Assembly (NCBI RefSeq): GCF_004309355.1
Contig: NZ_BJCC01000008.1
Coordinates: 62,001-126,000 of the forward strand
Origin: Enterococcus florum
GTDB taxonomy: Bacteria; Bacillota; Bacilli; Lactobacillales; Enterococcaceae
Direction of reading: 5' to 3'
DNA length: 64,000 bases
Of this stretch, positions 27,594-35,630 are shown one piece after another; position 1 is the first letter of the stretch, and every line of letters begins with the position of its first letter. A model generated the notes under the pieces. It searched no databases and was not told where the DNA came from. It saw only the letters and a program-made list of their open reading frames with translations. The position numbers and the translations under genes were made by a program.

Positions 27594-28439
27594 GTGAAAT
27601 CGATTTTACTGATCGGACAATCCAATATGGCTGGAAGAGGTTTTGTGAGAGAGGTTCCGCCGATTTACCATGAACGAATCCAGATGCTGCGCAACGGCCG
27701 TTGGCAAATGATGGCTGAGCCGATTCATTTTGACCGGGAGGTGGCTGGAATTGGGCCAGCGGCGTCCTTTGCTTGGGAATGGGTCGAGAATCATCCAGAA
27801 GAAACGCTTGGTTTGATCCCTTGTGCAGAAGGCGGCAGCAGCATCGACGAATGGGCACCAGAAGGAATTTTGACCCAGCACGCCCTTTCCGAAGCGCGCT
27901 TTGCGTTGGAAAACAGTGAATTGATCGGCATTTTGTGGCACCAAGGCGAAAATGACAGCTTGGATCAGCGCTATAAGGTCTACGAAGAAAAAGTTCGCGC
28001 TTTGTTTGCTTATTTGAGACAGGAATTGGGCCAGCCGGATCTACCGATTTTGATCGGTGGTCTAGGCGACTTTTTAGGCAAAAGCGGCTTCGGAGCCAGT
28101 GCAGTGGAGTACCAAGAGATCAATCAGAAAATACAGCAGGTAGCTGAAAAGGACGAGAATACTTGTTTTGTGACGGCGAAAGGCTTATCCGCCAATCCTG
28201 ATGGCATCCACATGAATGCCAAATCACAGCGGAAATTCGGATTGCGCTATTACGCGGCTTTTTCGAAAAAACGTTCCGTGAACCAGCCAGTGGCAGGAGA
28301 AGAGGAGTGGATTGAGAAGCAGCAGGACACACCGATTTCTCCAGCGATTGACATGTACCTGTTGAGCAAAGAGCTGGTGCTGGGGGAGATCGATTTTGAT
28401 CAGTTTATGCAGAGGATGAATGAGAAGTCTTCTAAATAA
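27594..28439 (+). CDS. SASA-family (sialate O-acetylesterase-like) esterase
   Basis: A 281-aa SGNH hydrolase expected to remove acetyl groups from sugars. Block I GQSNMAGRG near residue 8 gives the Ser, GGSSIDEWAP is the second block, and LWHQGENDS is the characteristic SASA motif. There is no signal peptide, so it is cytoplasmic. GTG start behind AAGAAGGAAG. The last 70 residues are charged and less conserved. Substrate unknown. Confidence 0.85.
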   Translation: MKSILLIGQSNMAGRGFVREVPPIYHERIQMLRNGRWQMMAEPIHFDREVAGIGPAASFAWEWVENHPEETLGLIPCAEGGSSIDEWAPEGILTQHALSEARFALENSELIGILWHQGENDSLDQRYKVYEEKVRALFAYLRQELGQPDLPILIGGLGDFLGKSGFGASAVEYQEINQKIQQVAEKDENTCFVTAKGLSANPDGIHMNAKSQRKFGLRYYAAFSKKRSVNQPVAGEEEWIEKQQDTPISPAIDMYLLSKELVLGEIDFDQFMQRMNEKSSK

Positions 28440-28456
28440 ACCTGAAAAACCCCATT

Positions 28457-28487
28457 AAAAAACCGCTAAACCCACAAAGTCTAACGG
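28457..28487 (-). terminator. Terminator of the merR-aldo/keto reductase operon
   Basis: On the minus strand CCGTTAG pairs with TTAGCGG (two wobble pairs) followed by six Ts. Confidence 0.6.
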
Positions 28488-28501
28488 CTCACCAAAAACA
28501 T

Positions 28502-29353
28502 CTACACATTCATCTTTCGCCCAGCCATCCATTTGATCATTTGTGGATCAGCATGGGAGAAGAATTGACTTTCGCCGATATTTAGTTCGGCGATTTTTTG
28601 TTTGTCTTCATCGGTCAAAGCGAAATCAAACACATCAATGTTTTGAGCCATCCGGTCAGGATTGACTGATTTTGTCAACACAACTACTTCTTGCTCGACT
28701 AACCAGCGCACGATGACTTGAGCGACCGATTTTTTATATTGGTTGCCAATTTCAGTCAGCACCTTATTTTGGAAGATGTCGTTTTTACCTTCTGCAAAGG
28801 GAGCCCACGCTTCGACGGCGATGCCTTCTTCCCTCAATGCAGCGATAGCATCTGTTTGTTGCTGGAAGGGGTTAATCTCGATTTGGTTGACTTGGGGTGT
28901 GACTTTGTTGAATTCGGCCAGATCCACCGCACGATCGACAGCGAAATTGGAAATACCAATGGCCCGAACCTTGCCTTCTTCCTGCAATTCTTCCAGTGCA
29001 TGCCATGCCCCATAGACATCATTGTATGGTTGGTGCAATAATAACAGATCCAAATAATCCAAACCCAGACGATCCAATGACCGTTGCACAGAGGATTTAG
29101 CTTTTTCATAAGAAACGTTTTCCACCCAAACTTTCGTGGTAATAAACAGTTCTCTGCGAGGCACACCAGATTTGGCAATGCCTTTTCCGACAGCTTCTTC
29201 ATTCATATACGATTGCGCAGTATCGATGTGACGATAGCCAGCTTGGATAGCATCCAAAACCGCTTGTTCAGCTTGTGCAGGGTCAGTGATTTGATATGTT
29301 CCAAAACCTAAAATAGGAATAGTGATGCCGTTGTTTAATTTGATTGATTGCAT
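28502..29353 (-). CDS. Aldo/keto reductase
   Basis: A 283-aa NADPH-dependent carbonyl reductase with a TIM barrel. The catalytic tetrad is visible: Asp in HIDTAQSY, Tyr in the same motif, Lys in TTKVWVEN and His in LLLHQPYND. The C-terminus VLTKSVNPDRMAQNIDVF is the cofactor-binding stretch. It lies 69 bases after a MerR gene in the same direction, so it is probably induced by electrophiles or aldehydes through it. A GGAGG site precedes the ATG. Confidence 0.92.
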   Translation of the reverse strand: MQSIKLNNGITIPILGFGTYQITDPAQAEQAVLDAIQAGYRHIDTAQSYMNEEAVGKGIAKSGVPRRELFITTKVWVENVSYEKAKSSVQRSLDRLGLDYLDLLLLHQPYNDVYGAWHALEELQEEGKVRAIGISNFAVDRAVDLAEFNKVTPQVNQIEINPFQQQTDAIAALREEGIAVEAWAPFAEGKNDIFQNKVLTEIGNQYKKSVAQVIVRWLVEQEVVVLTKSVNPDRMAQNIDVFDFALTDEDKQKIAELNIGESQFFSHADPQMIKWMAGRKMNV

Positions 29354-29378
29354 AGATTGGTTCCTCCAATAAAAAAAT

Positions 29379-29404
29379 TTTTTTAAGACTATTTTTTAAG
29401 ACTA
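29379..29404. repeat. Tandem 13-bp direct repeat between merR and the reductase
   Basis: TTTTTTAAGACTA occurs twice in direct succession. It could be a regulator site or simple duplication; no function is shown. Confidence 0.6.
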
Positions 29405-29422
29405 GTCGATATTTAGCTGGAT

Positions 29423-29854
29423 TCATTTGGCAGACTTGTTGAAATGTTTCATTTTCCACAGCTTTTCGATCTTGTCCTCGGTCATTTCACCATTGTTGAA
29501 CTTGGCGATATGCTCATCGTAAGTTTCGATCTTGTATTCCAGCAAATCACGAGTCTTGGTCATCTCTGCCAACTTTTCATCGAGCTCCGCCAGCTGGTGG
29601 CGCAAAATGTCTTTTTGAGCCAGTCGTTCATCCCCATGGATTTGGGACAATGCTGCAAAGTCCACTAGCGACTCGATTGAGACCCCCGCATTTCGCAGGT
29701 TCTTGACTAAAAACACCCAGTTCAGGTCCTTTTTCATAAATACCCGATACCCGCGTTCATCTCGAGTCACCGGGGGTATTACCCCGATTCGTTCGTAATA
29801 TCGAATGGTATCCACAGTAAGACCAAACATCTCGGCCACTTCTTTAATGTTCAT
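29423..29854 (-). CDS. MerR-family transcriptional regulator (AdhR-like)
   Basis: A 143-aa MerR protein. The winged helix-turn-helix is at the N-terminus (MNIKEVAEMFGLTVDTIRYY, then RIGVIPPVTRDERGYR), followed by a dimerisation coiled coil (LAELDEKLAEMTKTRDLLEY). No Cys metal-site pattern is present, which suits the aldehyde/electrophile-responsive group. The ATG at 29854 is used because GGAG is 9 bases upstream; the ATG at 29863 abuts the site. Its own upstream region and that of the divergent lipoprotein gene carry MerR-type promoters. Confidence 0.92.
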   Translation of the reverse strand: MNIKEVAEMFGLTVDTIRYYERIGVIPPVTRDERGYRVFMKKDLNWVFLVKNLRNAGVSIESLVDFAALSQIHGDERLAQKDILRHQLAELDEKLAEMTKTRDLLEYKIETYDEHIAKFNNGEMTEDKIEKLWKMKHFNKSAK

Positions 29855-29929
29855 CTTTCGCATCTCCTTTCCTTTTTAAAACAGGAATCACTCTTGCCAA
29901 CAGAGTAGTTCTCATCATTGATTAATTAG

Positions 29930-29960
29930 AGTATAAGTTATGAAGTGGACTCCAAGGCAA
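29930..29960 (-). promoter_or_regulatory. MerR-type promoter with 19-bp spacer driving merR and the reductase
   Basis: Minus strand: TTGCCT, 19-base spacer, TATACT. The spacer holds the imperfect dyad TGGAGT-CC-ACTTCA. A 19-bp spacer with an internal dyad is the hallmark of promoters untwisted by MerR activators. Confidence 0.75.
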
Positions 29961-30062
29961 GAGAAAAGTCTGTATTTTTGAAATAATTCTCTATTATTTG
30001 AGTATATGACGAAATAAAACGACTCACAGTCTTCTAAAAATCAAAAAAAAATGAAATAGTCC

Positions 30063-30093
30063 TTGCCTTTGAGCTAACTTCATAGAGTAGACT
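30063..30093 (+). promoter_or_regulatory. Second MerR-type promoter, driving the flavodoxin-like lipoprotein
   Basis: TTGCCT, 19-base spacer and TAGACT. The spacer shares the GAG and ACTTCATA blocks with the promoter at 29930-29960 on the other strand, so the same regulator probably controls both. Confidence 0.72.
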
Positions 30094-30142
30094 TTGCTTT
30101 AAAGAAAAACAAATCATTAAAAATGACAGAAGGAGAATGTGT

Positions 30143-30850
30143 ATGAAATGTATGATAAAAATGGGGATTTTAGGAGCGGTATTGTTCGGCATCACCGCTT
30201 GTGCGAACAATGATTCAGGAGCTGGCTCCAGTAATCCGAGCAGCACGGAATCGGCAGACTTTGCCCGCTCGGTTGAACCCTCCACCGATTTAGCCAGCAA
30301 GTTTGGTAGAACATTGGTAGTGTATTTTTCTCAACCTGAAACAGAGGACCCAGATAATATGACGACTGAAGAAGACAACAGCGCAACGGTGGTCGACGGA
30401 AAGGTTCTTGGGAATGTGCAATTTGTAGGCCAAACGATTCAAGAAAACATCGGAGCGGATATTTTCCGGATTGAACCCGCAGAGCCTTATCCGACGGATC
30501 ATGAAAAATTGGTTGACTTGGCTTCAAAGGAACAAGAAGACAATGTTCGACCAGCTCTAGCAGCAACGATCGATACCATTGACGAGTACGATACGATATT
30601 CGTCGGTTATCCGAATTGGTGGGGAGACATGCCGATGGTACTGTACACCTTTCTAGATGAACACGATTTGTCTGGGAAGACCGTCATACCATTCAATGTC
30701 CACGGCGGCAGCGGATTTTCCGATACGATCGCCTCCATTGCAAAAGAAGAACCAGAGGCAACCGTGGTGGAAGAAGGTTACTCAGTGAACCGCAATGACG
30801 TAGACGACAGTGAGCCGGAAATTGTAAAATGGTTGAATCGGCTGCCGTGA
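30143..30850 (+). CDS. Flavodoxin-like lipoprotein
   Basis: A 235-aa extracytoplasmic flavodoxin-fold protein. A lipoprotein signal peptide ends at the lipobox GITAC (Cys near residue 20), followed by a Ser/Asp-rich linker. The flavodoxin domain has the FMN phosphate-loop region VVYFSQPETEDP, then FVGYPNWWGDMPM and FNVHGGSGFSDT. Related NAD(P)H-dependent flavodoxins reduce quinones or electrophiles; an anchored form could act at the membrane face. The ATG at 30143 has GGAG 7 bases upstream. Confidence 0.85.
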   Translation: MKCMIKMGILGAVLFGITACANNDSGAGSSNPSSTESADFARSVEPSTDLASKFGRTLVVYFSQPETEDPDNMTTEEDNSATVVDGKVLGNVQFVGQTIQENIGADIFRIEPAEPYPTDHEKLVDLASKEQEDNVRPALAATIDTIDEYDTIFVGYPNWWGDMPMVLYTFLDEHDLSGKTVIPFNVHGGSGFSDTIASIAKEEPEATVVEEGYSVNRNDVDDSEPEIVKWLNRLP

Positions 30851-31022
30851 TGGGTATGACCCTTTTTTCGCATGAAGAGACTGGCTATGCGTGTGTTTTC
30901 AAAAAAATGGGCTTATCATTAAGGGGAAAAGAAGGGAATCTGACGAGGACAATCAAAATCGATGTGTGTGGAGAAGATGTTTATATTGCCCTTTCAGAAA
31001 GGGAGGTATTTGGGAAGTGAGG

Positions 31023-31145
31023 ATGGAAGGCAAAAGGGTCGTGCTAAGAAAGTCAGAAGAACTAACTTTTGAAGAGTTGCTTAAAGACTATAATGGTGAG
31101 ATATTACAATCGGACATACAGATGATTGAGAAGATTGATCTGTAG
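31023..31145 (+). CDS. Possible 40-aa remnant resembling a MazE-type antitoxin C-terminus
   Basis: The short frame GKRVVLRKSEELTFEELLKD resembles the tail of AbrB/MazE-like antitoxins. A preceding frame (to 31020) ends in a stop without a recognisable DNA-binding half, and no toxin gene follows. It is probably a remnant; the ribosome site (GTGAGG) touches the ATG. The 30851-31022 stretch holds nothing else recognisable. Confidence 0.3.
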   Translation: MEGKRVVLRKSEELTFEELLKDYNGEILQSDIQMIEKIDL

Positions 31146-31190
31146 CGTGCGTCTCTATCAAATCATTATATGTTGTTAAATCGTTAAAAG

Positions 31191-31244
31191 AGGATCGATG
31201 AAAGGGACATTGTTTGAAGTGCGCCCCTCCATCGATCCTTTTTC
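31191..31244. terminator. Hairpin between the converging units
   Basis: AGGATCGATG and CATCGATCCT form a 10-bp stem around a 29-base loop with T-rich flanks; it lies just beyond the end of the minus-strand HAD gene. Confidence 0.6.
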
Positions 31245-31246
31245 TA

Positions 31247-31908
31247 TTATTCCAATATCTTTGGTGACTCTCCGCAAAACGCCAACACTTCATCAAAATC
31301 ACGGAATATTTGTTTTGCCAACTGTTCATCCTCACGATCTAATGAAATAAAATCATTGATCTGATACACCGATAATCCCGCTCGTTTAGCAGCCAGCAGG
31401 CCATTTTTTGAATCCTCGAATACTACTATGTCTTGTTTGGAAAAGCCCGAACGTTGGACTGCCTTATTAAAAATTTCAGGATCCGGCTTGCCATTTTTAT
31501 ATCATCTCCGAAGGCCGAAAAGTGCAGCCGGTTCCAGACCCCGATCGACTTTAATAACTGAGTCGCTTCATCCTTATGTGAAGAAGTAGCGACACCACAG
31601 GTTACTCTTTGCGCCTCACACAAGTCGAAAAAGCGTAGTATCCCCGGTGTCAACTCAAAATGCACTTGATCGATGTATTCTTTCCGCGTCTTCATAAACG
31701 CCGTAAACAATTCCTTAAAAGGGAAATCTGCGCCGAAATAAGCCAAGAACAATTCCTCGATCTCAGTAGTCGGGCAGCCTAAAATCGTTTTGTAAAAAGT
31801 CGTATTTAGCGAATAGCCTGCCTGGCCGATCAGCTTTTCCCAGACCTGATAGTAACACTTTTCCGAATTGATCAAGGTTCCATCCATATCGAAAATCACA
31901 CACTTCAT
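31247..31908 (-). pseudogene. HAD-superfamily hydrolase, frameshifted
   Basis: The first 140 codons read as a HAD phosphatase with motif I IFDMDGTLINSE and motif II GVATSSHKDEA, up to AFGDDIK. The continuation NGKPDPEIFNKAV, then VVFEDSKNGLLAAKRAG (motifs III and IV), is in another frame, ending at a stop at 31247. The shift sits at a run of five Ts (31494-31498; As on the coding strand) where a sixth base would restore a 220-aa protein. It is either a recent inactivation or a sequencing error. Confidence 0.8.
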
Positions 31909-32184
31909 TGCTTTTCTCCTTTGCCCGTTGCCATCGTTAGTAGTAGTGTATCATGAAAAAAAAGAAAAATAAGGGTTATTTTGACAAATCCTTTTTGCCA
32001 AAGCTGTCTTTAGTTTTAGTAGCAATTTCCCCTATTTCAGGTTTCGAAAATTTGACTGCATAACTAAAACGAGAGAAATAGGTTTGTACGGGCCCGCGCA
32101 ACTATTTTACCTTTAGGATAAGCCAAACTGCCTTTATCCAAAGGAAGTGAGATCTCTCACGGAAAAACCAGAGATGTCCTCCGT
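31909..32184. other. Gene-free stretch with interleaved inverted repeats
   Basis: No coding frame recognised. GTTTTAGT (32013-32020) pairs with ACTAAAAC (32063-32070), and CCTATTTC (32031-32038) pairs with GAAATAGG (32075-32082). The two 8-bp pairs interleave, as in a pseudoknot or overlapping binding sites. Confidence 0.4.
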
Positions 32185-32333
32185 ATGTTTAGGATTTTCG
32201 TCCGTCTTTTTGGAATTCTAGTGACAGCGGCACTAAGTCTGGGGTGCTTTTTCAGACGATCGTTTGAGATGTTTTTTTGCTGGCTTTGCTTTTCGGACTT
32301 GCGAGTCAGATCATTCTGCGAGGGATGAAATAA
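32185..32333 (+). pseudogene. Broken small membrane protein
   Basis: An ATG frame begins MFRIFVRLFGILVTAALSLG, a membrane helix. The second half, VFLLALLFGLASQIILRGMK, reads in another frame after a stop. Together they would make a protein of about 50 aa with two membrane segments. No ribosome site is obvious. Confidence 0.4.
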
Positions 32334-32503
32334 TAAATAAGCCAAGCATTTCAAATAGCAGTGAGAAGAAGCCGCAGAGTTTAGCGTCGCTATGTTTTCT
32401 TCTTTTACATTTAAGACAAAAAAACAGTCATTTAGGAAATTTCCGCTTTTTTCCGGCAGAATTTGCTACAGTGTTGATGAGTCCGAAGAGGGGGAAAGAG
32501 ACA

Positions 32504-34159
32504 GTGATCGTTTATGCAGTTATTTTAGGGATCGTCAGCGTTTTTTTTATCGGATATAGTTATTTATTGTACCAACACAATCAGAAGGTCAAAGCAAGGA
32601 TCGCTGCTGAGTATGGCAAGGCTCCGGTCTGGTCTTCGGACGAGCGGGATTATGCCAGTATGCGGCGGTATTACCAGTGTGATCCGTTGAAGGAGCCGCA
32701 GATCGACGACATCACCTGGCAGGATCTAGACATGGATCTGGTGTTCCAACGAGTAAAAAACACACAATCCAGTATCGGAGATGAATATTGCTACCGCCTA
32801 TTCCGTCAGCAGCACAATTCCGACAGTGCTTATTTCGAAGCGGCTGTCCAAGCGATGCAGCAAAATGCAGAGCTGCGGCAAACGCTGCAATTTGCTTTTC
32901 ACCGGATCGGCCGCAAAACAGGAAATGGTCTGATCGAACTGCTGTTGAAGCCGACAGAATTTCCAAAAATTCCAATCATTTTAATCACATTAATGACGCT
33001 ATCCAATGTAGCAGCTTTGATTTGGCTGAGACTGGATCCAGACTATGGGATCTTGGCAACAACATTAGGCTTTGCGGCCTCGCTGATCTTGTTTTCAATC
33101 GTGCTGCGAAAAATTTATGCTTCTATGGTCACTTTGGGTATGTTCACTCGGATGGTGCGAGCAGCCAAACAGATCATCAAGGAAGATCCACCTGCCTTTA
33201 AACGGGAAACAGATTGTTTAAAAGCGAATCTTTCAGTGTTTAAAAATATTTCTGCATTGGCCGATTACATTATCCAAGTGTCTGGATCAAACAGTAGCCT
33301 GATGATAATCATTACTTGCTATTTTGGACTATACGGTTTTGCGTATTTTGCAGTAGTGCGAATGCTGTGCAAGCACCGCCAGCAAGCACTGGAATTGTAT
33401 CGCTGCATCGGATTTGTTGAGCTATGTATTTCAACGGCCTCCTATCGAGACAGCTTGGTTTACTATTGTCAGCCTGAATTTCATGAAGAGGAACAGCTGA
33501 TATTTGAAGAGATCGTCCATCCCTTGCTGAAAAAACCAGTACCGAATTCTTGTACTCTCGGCAATAAGCTTCTAATCACTGGTTCCAATGCCAGCGGAAA
33601 ATCCACTTTTGCCCGTACTTTAGCCGTCAATACGATCCTTGGACAATTACTCAATACCTGTCTTGCCAAGCAATATCGGTTCCGTCCTTGCGAAGTTTAT
33701 TCGTCCATGAACCTCAAGGATGATCTGACTGCAGGTGACAGTTTCTATGTTGCAGAGGTCAAATCTGTCAAACGATTGCTAGAGGTGGCTGCTGGTTCAG
33801 GTTATCCGATGATTTTTTTAGATGAACTCTTCAAAGGGACCAATGTGGTGGAACGCATCGCTGCTGCTTCTGTTATTTTGAAACGTTTTGCCTCCGAGGA
33901 CTGCTTCTTGTATTTAGCTACTCATGACATGGAGCTGAGTCGAATTTTACATGACTGCTACGATAATTACCACTTTCAGGAAGTCGTAACTGCAGAAGAT
34001 ATTTTATTCGATTATGTGCTGAAAACCGGTGCAACTACCGGCAGCAATGCTATCAAGCTTTTGGCCCACTGCGAATATGATCCGGAGCTTGTTCGTCAAG
34101 CAGAAGCTTGTGCGGATGCGTATCGAAAGACGGGGGAGTGGGGGAAGAGCAACGTTTAA
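32504..34159 (+). CDS. Membrane-anchored MutS-like ATPase
   Basis: A 551-aa protein whose last 230 residues are a MutS domain V ATPase: Walker A ITGSNASGKSTFA, the MutS-type LKDDLTAGDSFYVAE, Walker B MIFLDELFKGTN with VERIAAAS, and TYLATHD-like LATHDMEL. The N-terminus has a membrane span (residues 2-25) and further hydrophobic helices near 160-200 and 265-285, and it lacks the mismatch-binding domain. So it is not the repair MutS but the membrane MutS-related family of unknown role. The GTG at 32504 follows GAGGGGG by 9 bases; upstream ATGs lack a site. Confidence 0.8.
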   Translation: MIVYAVILGIVSVFFIGYSYLLYQHNQKVKARIAAEYGKAPVWSSDERDYASMRRYYQCDPLKEPQIDDITWQDLDMDLVFQRVKNTQSSIGDEYCYRLFRQQHNSDSAYFEAAVQAMQQNAELRQTLQFAFHRIGRKTGNGLIELLLKPTEFPKIPIILITLMTLSNVAALIWLRLDPDYGILATTLGFAASLILFSIVLRKIYASMVTLGMFTRMVRAAKQIIKEDPPAFKRETDCLKANLSVFKNISALADYIIQVSGSNSSLMIIITCYFGLYGFAYFAVVRMLCKHRQQALELYRCIGFVELCISTASYRDSLVYYCQPEFHEEEQLIFEEIVHPLLKKPVPNSCTLGNKLLITGSNASGKSTFARTLAVNTILGQLLNTCLAKQYRFRPCEVYSSMNLKDDLTAGDSFYVAEVKSVKRLLEVAAGSGYPMIFLDELFKGTNVVERIAAASVILKRFASEDCFLYLATHDMELSRILHDCYDNYHFQEVVTAEDILFDYVLKTGATTGSNAIKLLAHCEYDPELVRQAEACADAYRKTGEWGKSNV

Positions 34160-34160
34160 A

Positions 34161-34189
34161 AGAGGAAGGCCAAATGCCTTCCTCTTTTT
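34161..34189 (+). terminator. Terminator after the MutS-like gene
   Basis: AGAGGAAGGC, 5-base loop, GCCTTCCTCT and Ts. Confidence 0.9.
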
Positions 34190-34280
34190 CAATTCTTTAA
34201 TAAAAACGAGAAAAAACCGAAAATTCTGACAGAACAAACATGATACACTAACTTTAAGTAATTACATACAGAAGAGTATC

Positions 34281-34401
34281 ATGAAAAAGCTGGCTACCTT
34301 CAACCATATTCTTGATTGGAGTAATAGCTGTAAGTCTATTTTTCGTAATCGCCATTGTCAATGAATTAAGTAAAATCGAGCATGTTCGTACAGCTGCCTA
34401 A
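34281..34401 (+). pseudogene. Frameshifted small single-span membrane protein
   Basis: The ATG at 34281 behind GAAGAG begins MKKLATFNH; a different frame continues FLIGVIAVSLFFVIAIVNEL to a stop at 34401. One missing or extra base near 34308 separates them. Intact, it would be a protein of about 39 aa with one membrane helix. The rest of 34190-34683 shows no gene. Confidence 0.45.
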
Positions 34402-34683
34402 CAGTAGTTTTTTTGCAAGGCGGATGTTGATTGGCATCAAAGACTCATTTTATTCGCTACCATCTGGCCCGTTATATTTGCCTAGTAACCCTTCTTTTTA
34501 CGCAATCACTTTTCTTTAATACTTCCGATGACTTGATTGGAAAAAGTCACTTGTTTATTTTTCTTTTTAAAATAGATTCAACTAGTTAACAGATCTTAAA
34601 AAAGTAGGAAATCTGATTATATAGGAATGTCTCGAATGAACAATGATTCACGCGTTTACGGAAGAAAGGGAGATTGATAATCA

Positions 34684-35103
34684 ATGATTCAATTGTATGG
34701 CATGCCTAACTGTATTTCATGCAAGAAGGCAAGTACTTGGTTGAAAAAGAAGGGTTTGGCCTTTCAGGAGAGGGATATTTCAGTTGAGCCATTGACCGAA
34801 GAAGAACTCAAACATATTCTTTCACTATCTGAAATCAGTATTGAGGAGATTATCTCCTTGCGATCCAAGGTCTATGAAAAACTAACGATCGACTTTGATC
34901 ACTTATCATTTAGAGAGCTCCTGGACTACTTTAAAGAGCAACCAAACCTGTTAAGGCAACCGATCCTTATCGATTCTTTGCGATTGCAGATCGGCTTCAA
35001 TGAAGAAGAGATTCAGCAATTTATCCCGCAGGAGATCCAATATACCTTGAGGGAGGATTCAGACAAAAACCTGGTGTTGTTCAGGCCAGAAACCGACTAT
35101 TGA
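34684..35103 (+). CDS. Spx/ArsC-family regulator-like protein
   Basis: A 139-aa thioredoxin-fold protein. The N-terminal redox motif CISC (residues 11-14, CxxC) and LLRQPILID near residue 99 are Spx hallmarks. Spx proteins bind the RNA polymerase alpha subunit and redirect transcription under thiol stress. The sequence is more diverged than housekeeping Spx (GMPNCISCKKASTWL, longer acidic tail), suggesting an accessory paralog. GGGAG precedes the ATG. Monocistronic with its own terminator. Confidence 0.88.
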   Translation: MIQLYGMPNCISCKKASTWLKKKGLAFQERDISVEPLTEEELKHILSLSEISIEEIISLRSKVYEKLTIDFDHLSFRELLDYFKEQPNLLRQPILIDSLRLQIGFNEEEIQQFIPQEIQYTLREDSDKNLVLFRPETDY

Positions 35104-35108
35104 TCCCT

Positions 35109-35138
35109 AAAAAAGGAAGGGCTTTCCCTTTCTTTTTT
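35109..35138 (+). terminator. Terminator after the Spx-like gene
   Basis: AAAAAAGGAAGGG pairs with CCCTTTCTTTTTT (one G-U pair) around a 4-base loop. Confidence 0.85.
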
Positions 35139-35558
35139 TGACAAAAAATCTGTTTTAACAAGTTACATTCTACTTACAGTGAAGACTTATTATTGAAGTC
35201 GGAGAAAACACTCCGCATCACCGATCACCATCCAGAAAAGTAAATATATATGCCGCAGAAGTAAGCAAATCCTCCGAAGATAAATCCAGTTGCTTCATGC
35301 CAGCTATTAAAGGCAGCACAAATCGGCGTTGCTTCAGGAGGAGTCACTGAAAAATCCGGGCACTCTCGGTGAGAATTTGCGGCGGCATCCCTCCGCAATT
35401 CAACGAAGAAGATGTTTTTCTGCTAGAAAGAGTCAATGGCATTGATTTTGAGGAACTGACTCTTTAACTAACTAAGGTACGCGAAGTGCGATAAAAAGAC
35501 CGATCGTTGAGAGAAAATGAGGTGACAAGTAAGTCTTAAGTGCTGTTGCAATCAAGCA
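35139..35558 (+). other. Gene-free stretch with a coding-like relic
   Basis: No intact gene. A frame ending at the TAA at 35467-35469 reads ICGGIPPQFNEEDVFLLERV then NGIDFEELTL and looks like the C-terminal end of a lost protein; upstream it is broken by stops. Family not recognised. Confidence 0.3.
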
Positions 35559-35588
35559 TTGAGACATTCGCCGCTCTTTGTTTATAAT
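35559..35588 (+). promoter_or_regulatory. Promoter of add
   Basis: TTGAGA, 18 bases, TATAAT, 43 bases before the TTG start. Confidence 0.75.
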
Positions 35589-35630
35589 AGGAGAAAGCGT
35601 TGAACTAAAACGACCAAAAAGGAGAGACCA

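Noticed and set aside
29379-29404. Tandem repeat between merR and the reductase as the MerR operator
   Set aside because: MerR proteins act on dyads inside 19-20-bp promoter spacers, and two such sites were found elsewhere; the tandem repeat has no promoter around it.
30829-31020. 63-codon frame overlapping the end of the flavodoxin gene
   Set aside because: No ribosome site and no recognisable domain; probably a relic or chance frame.
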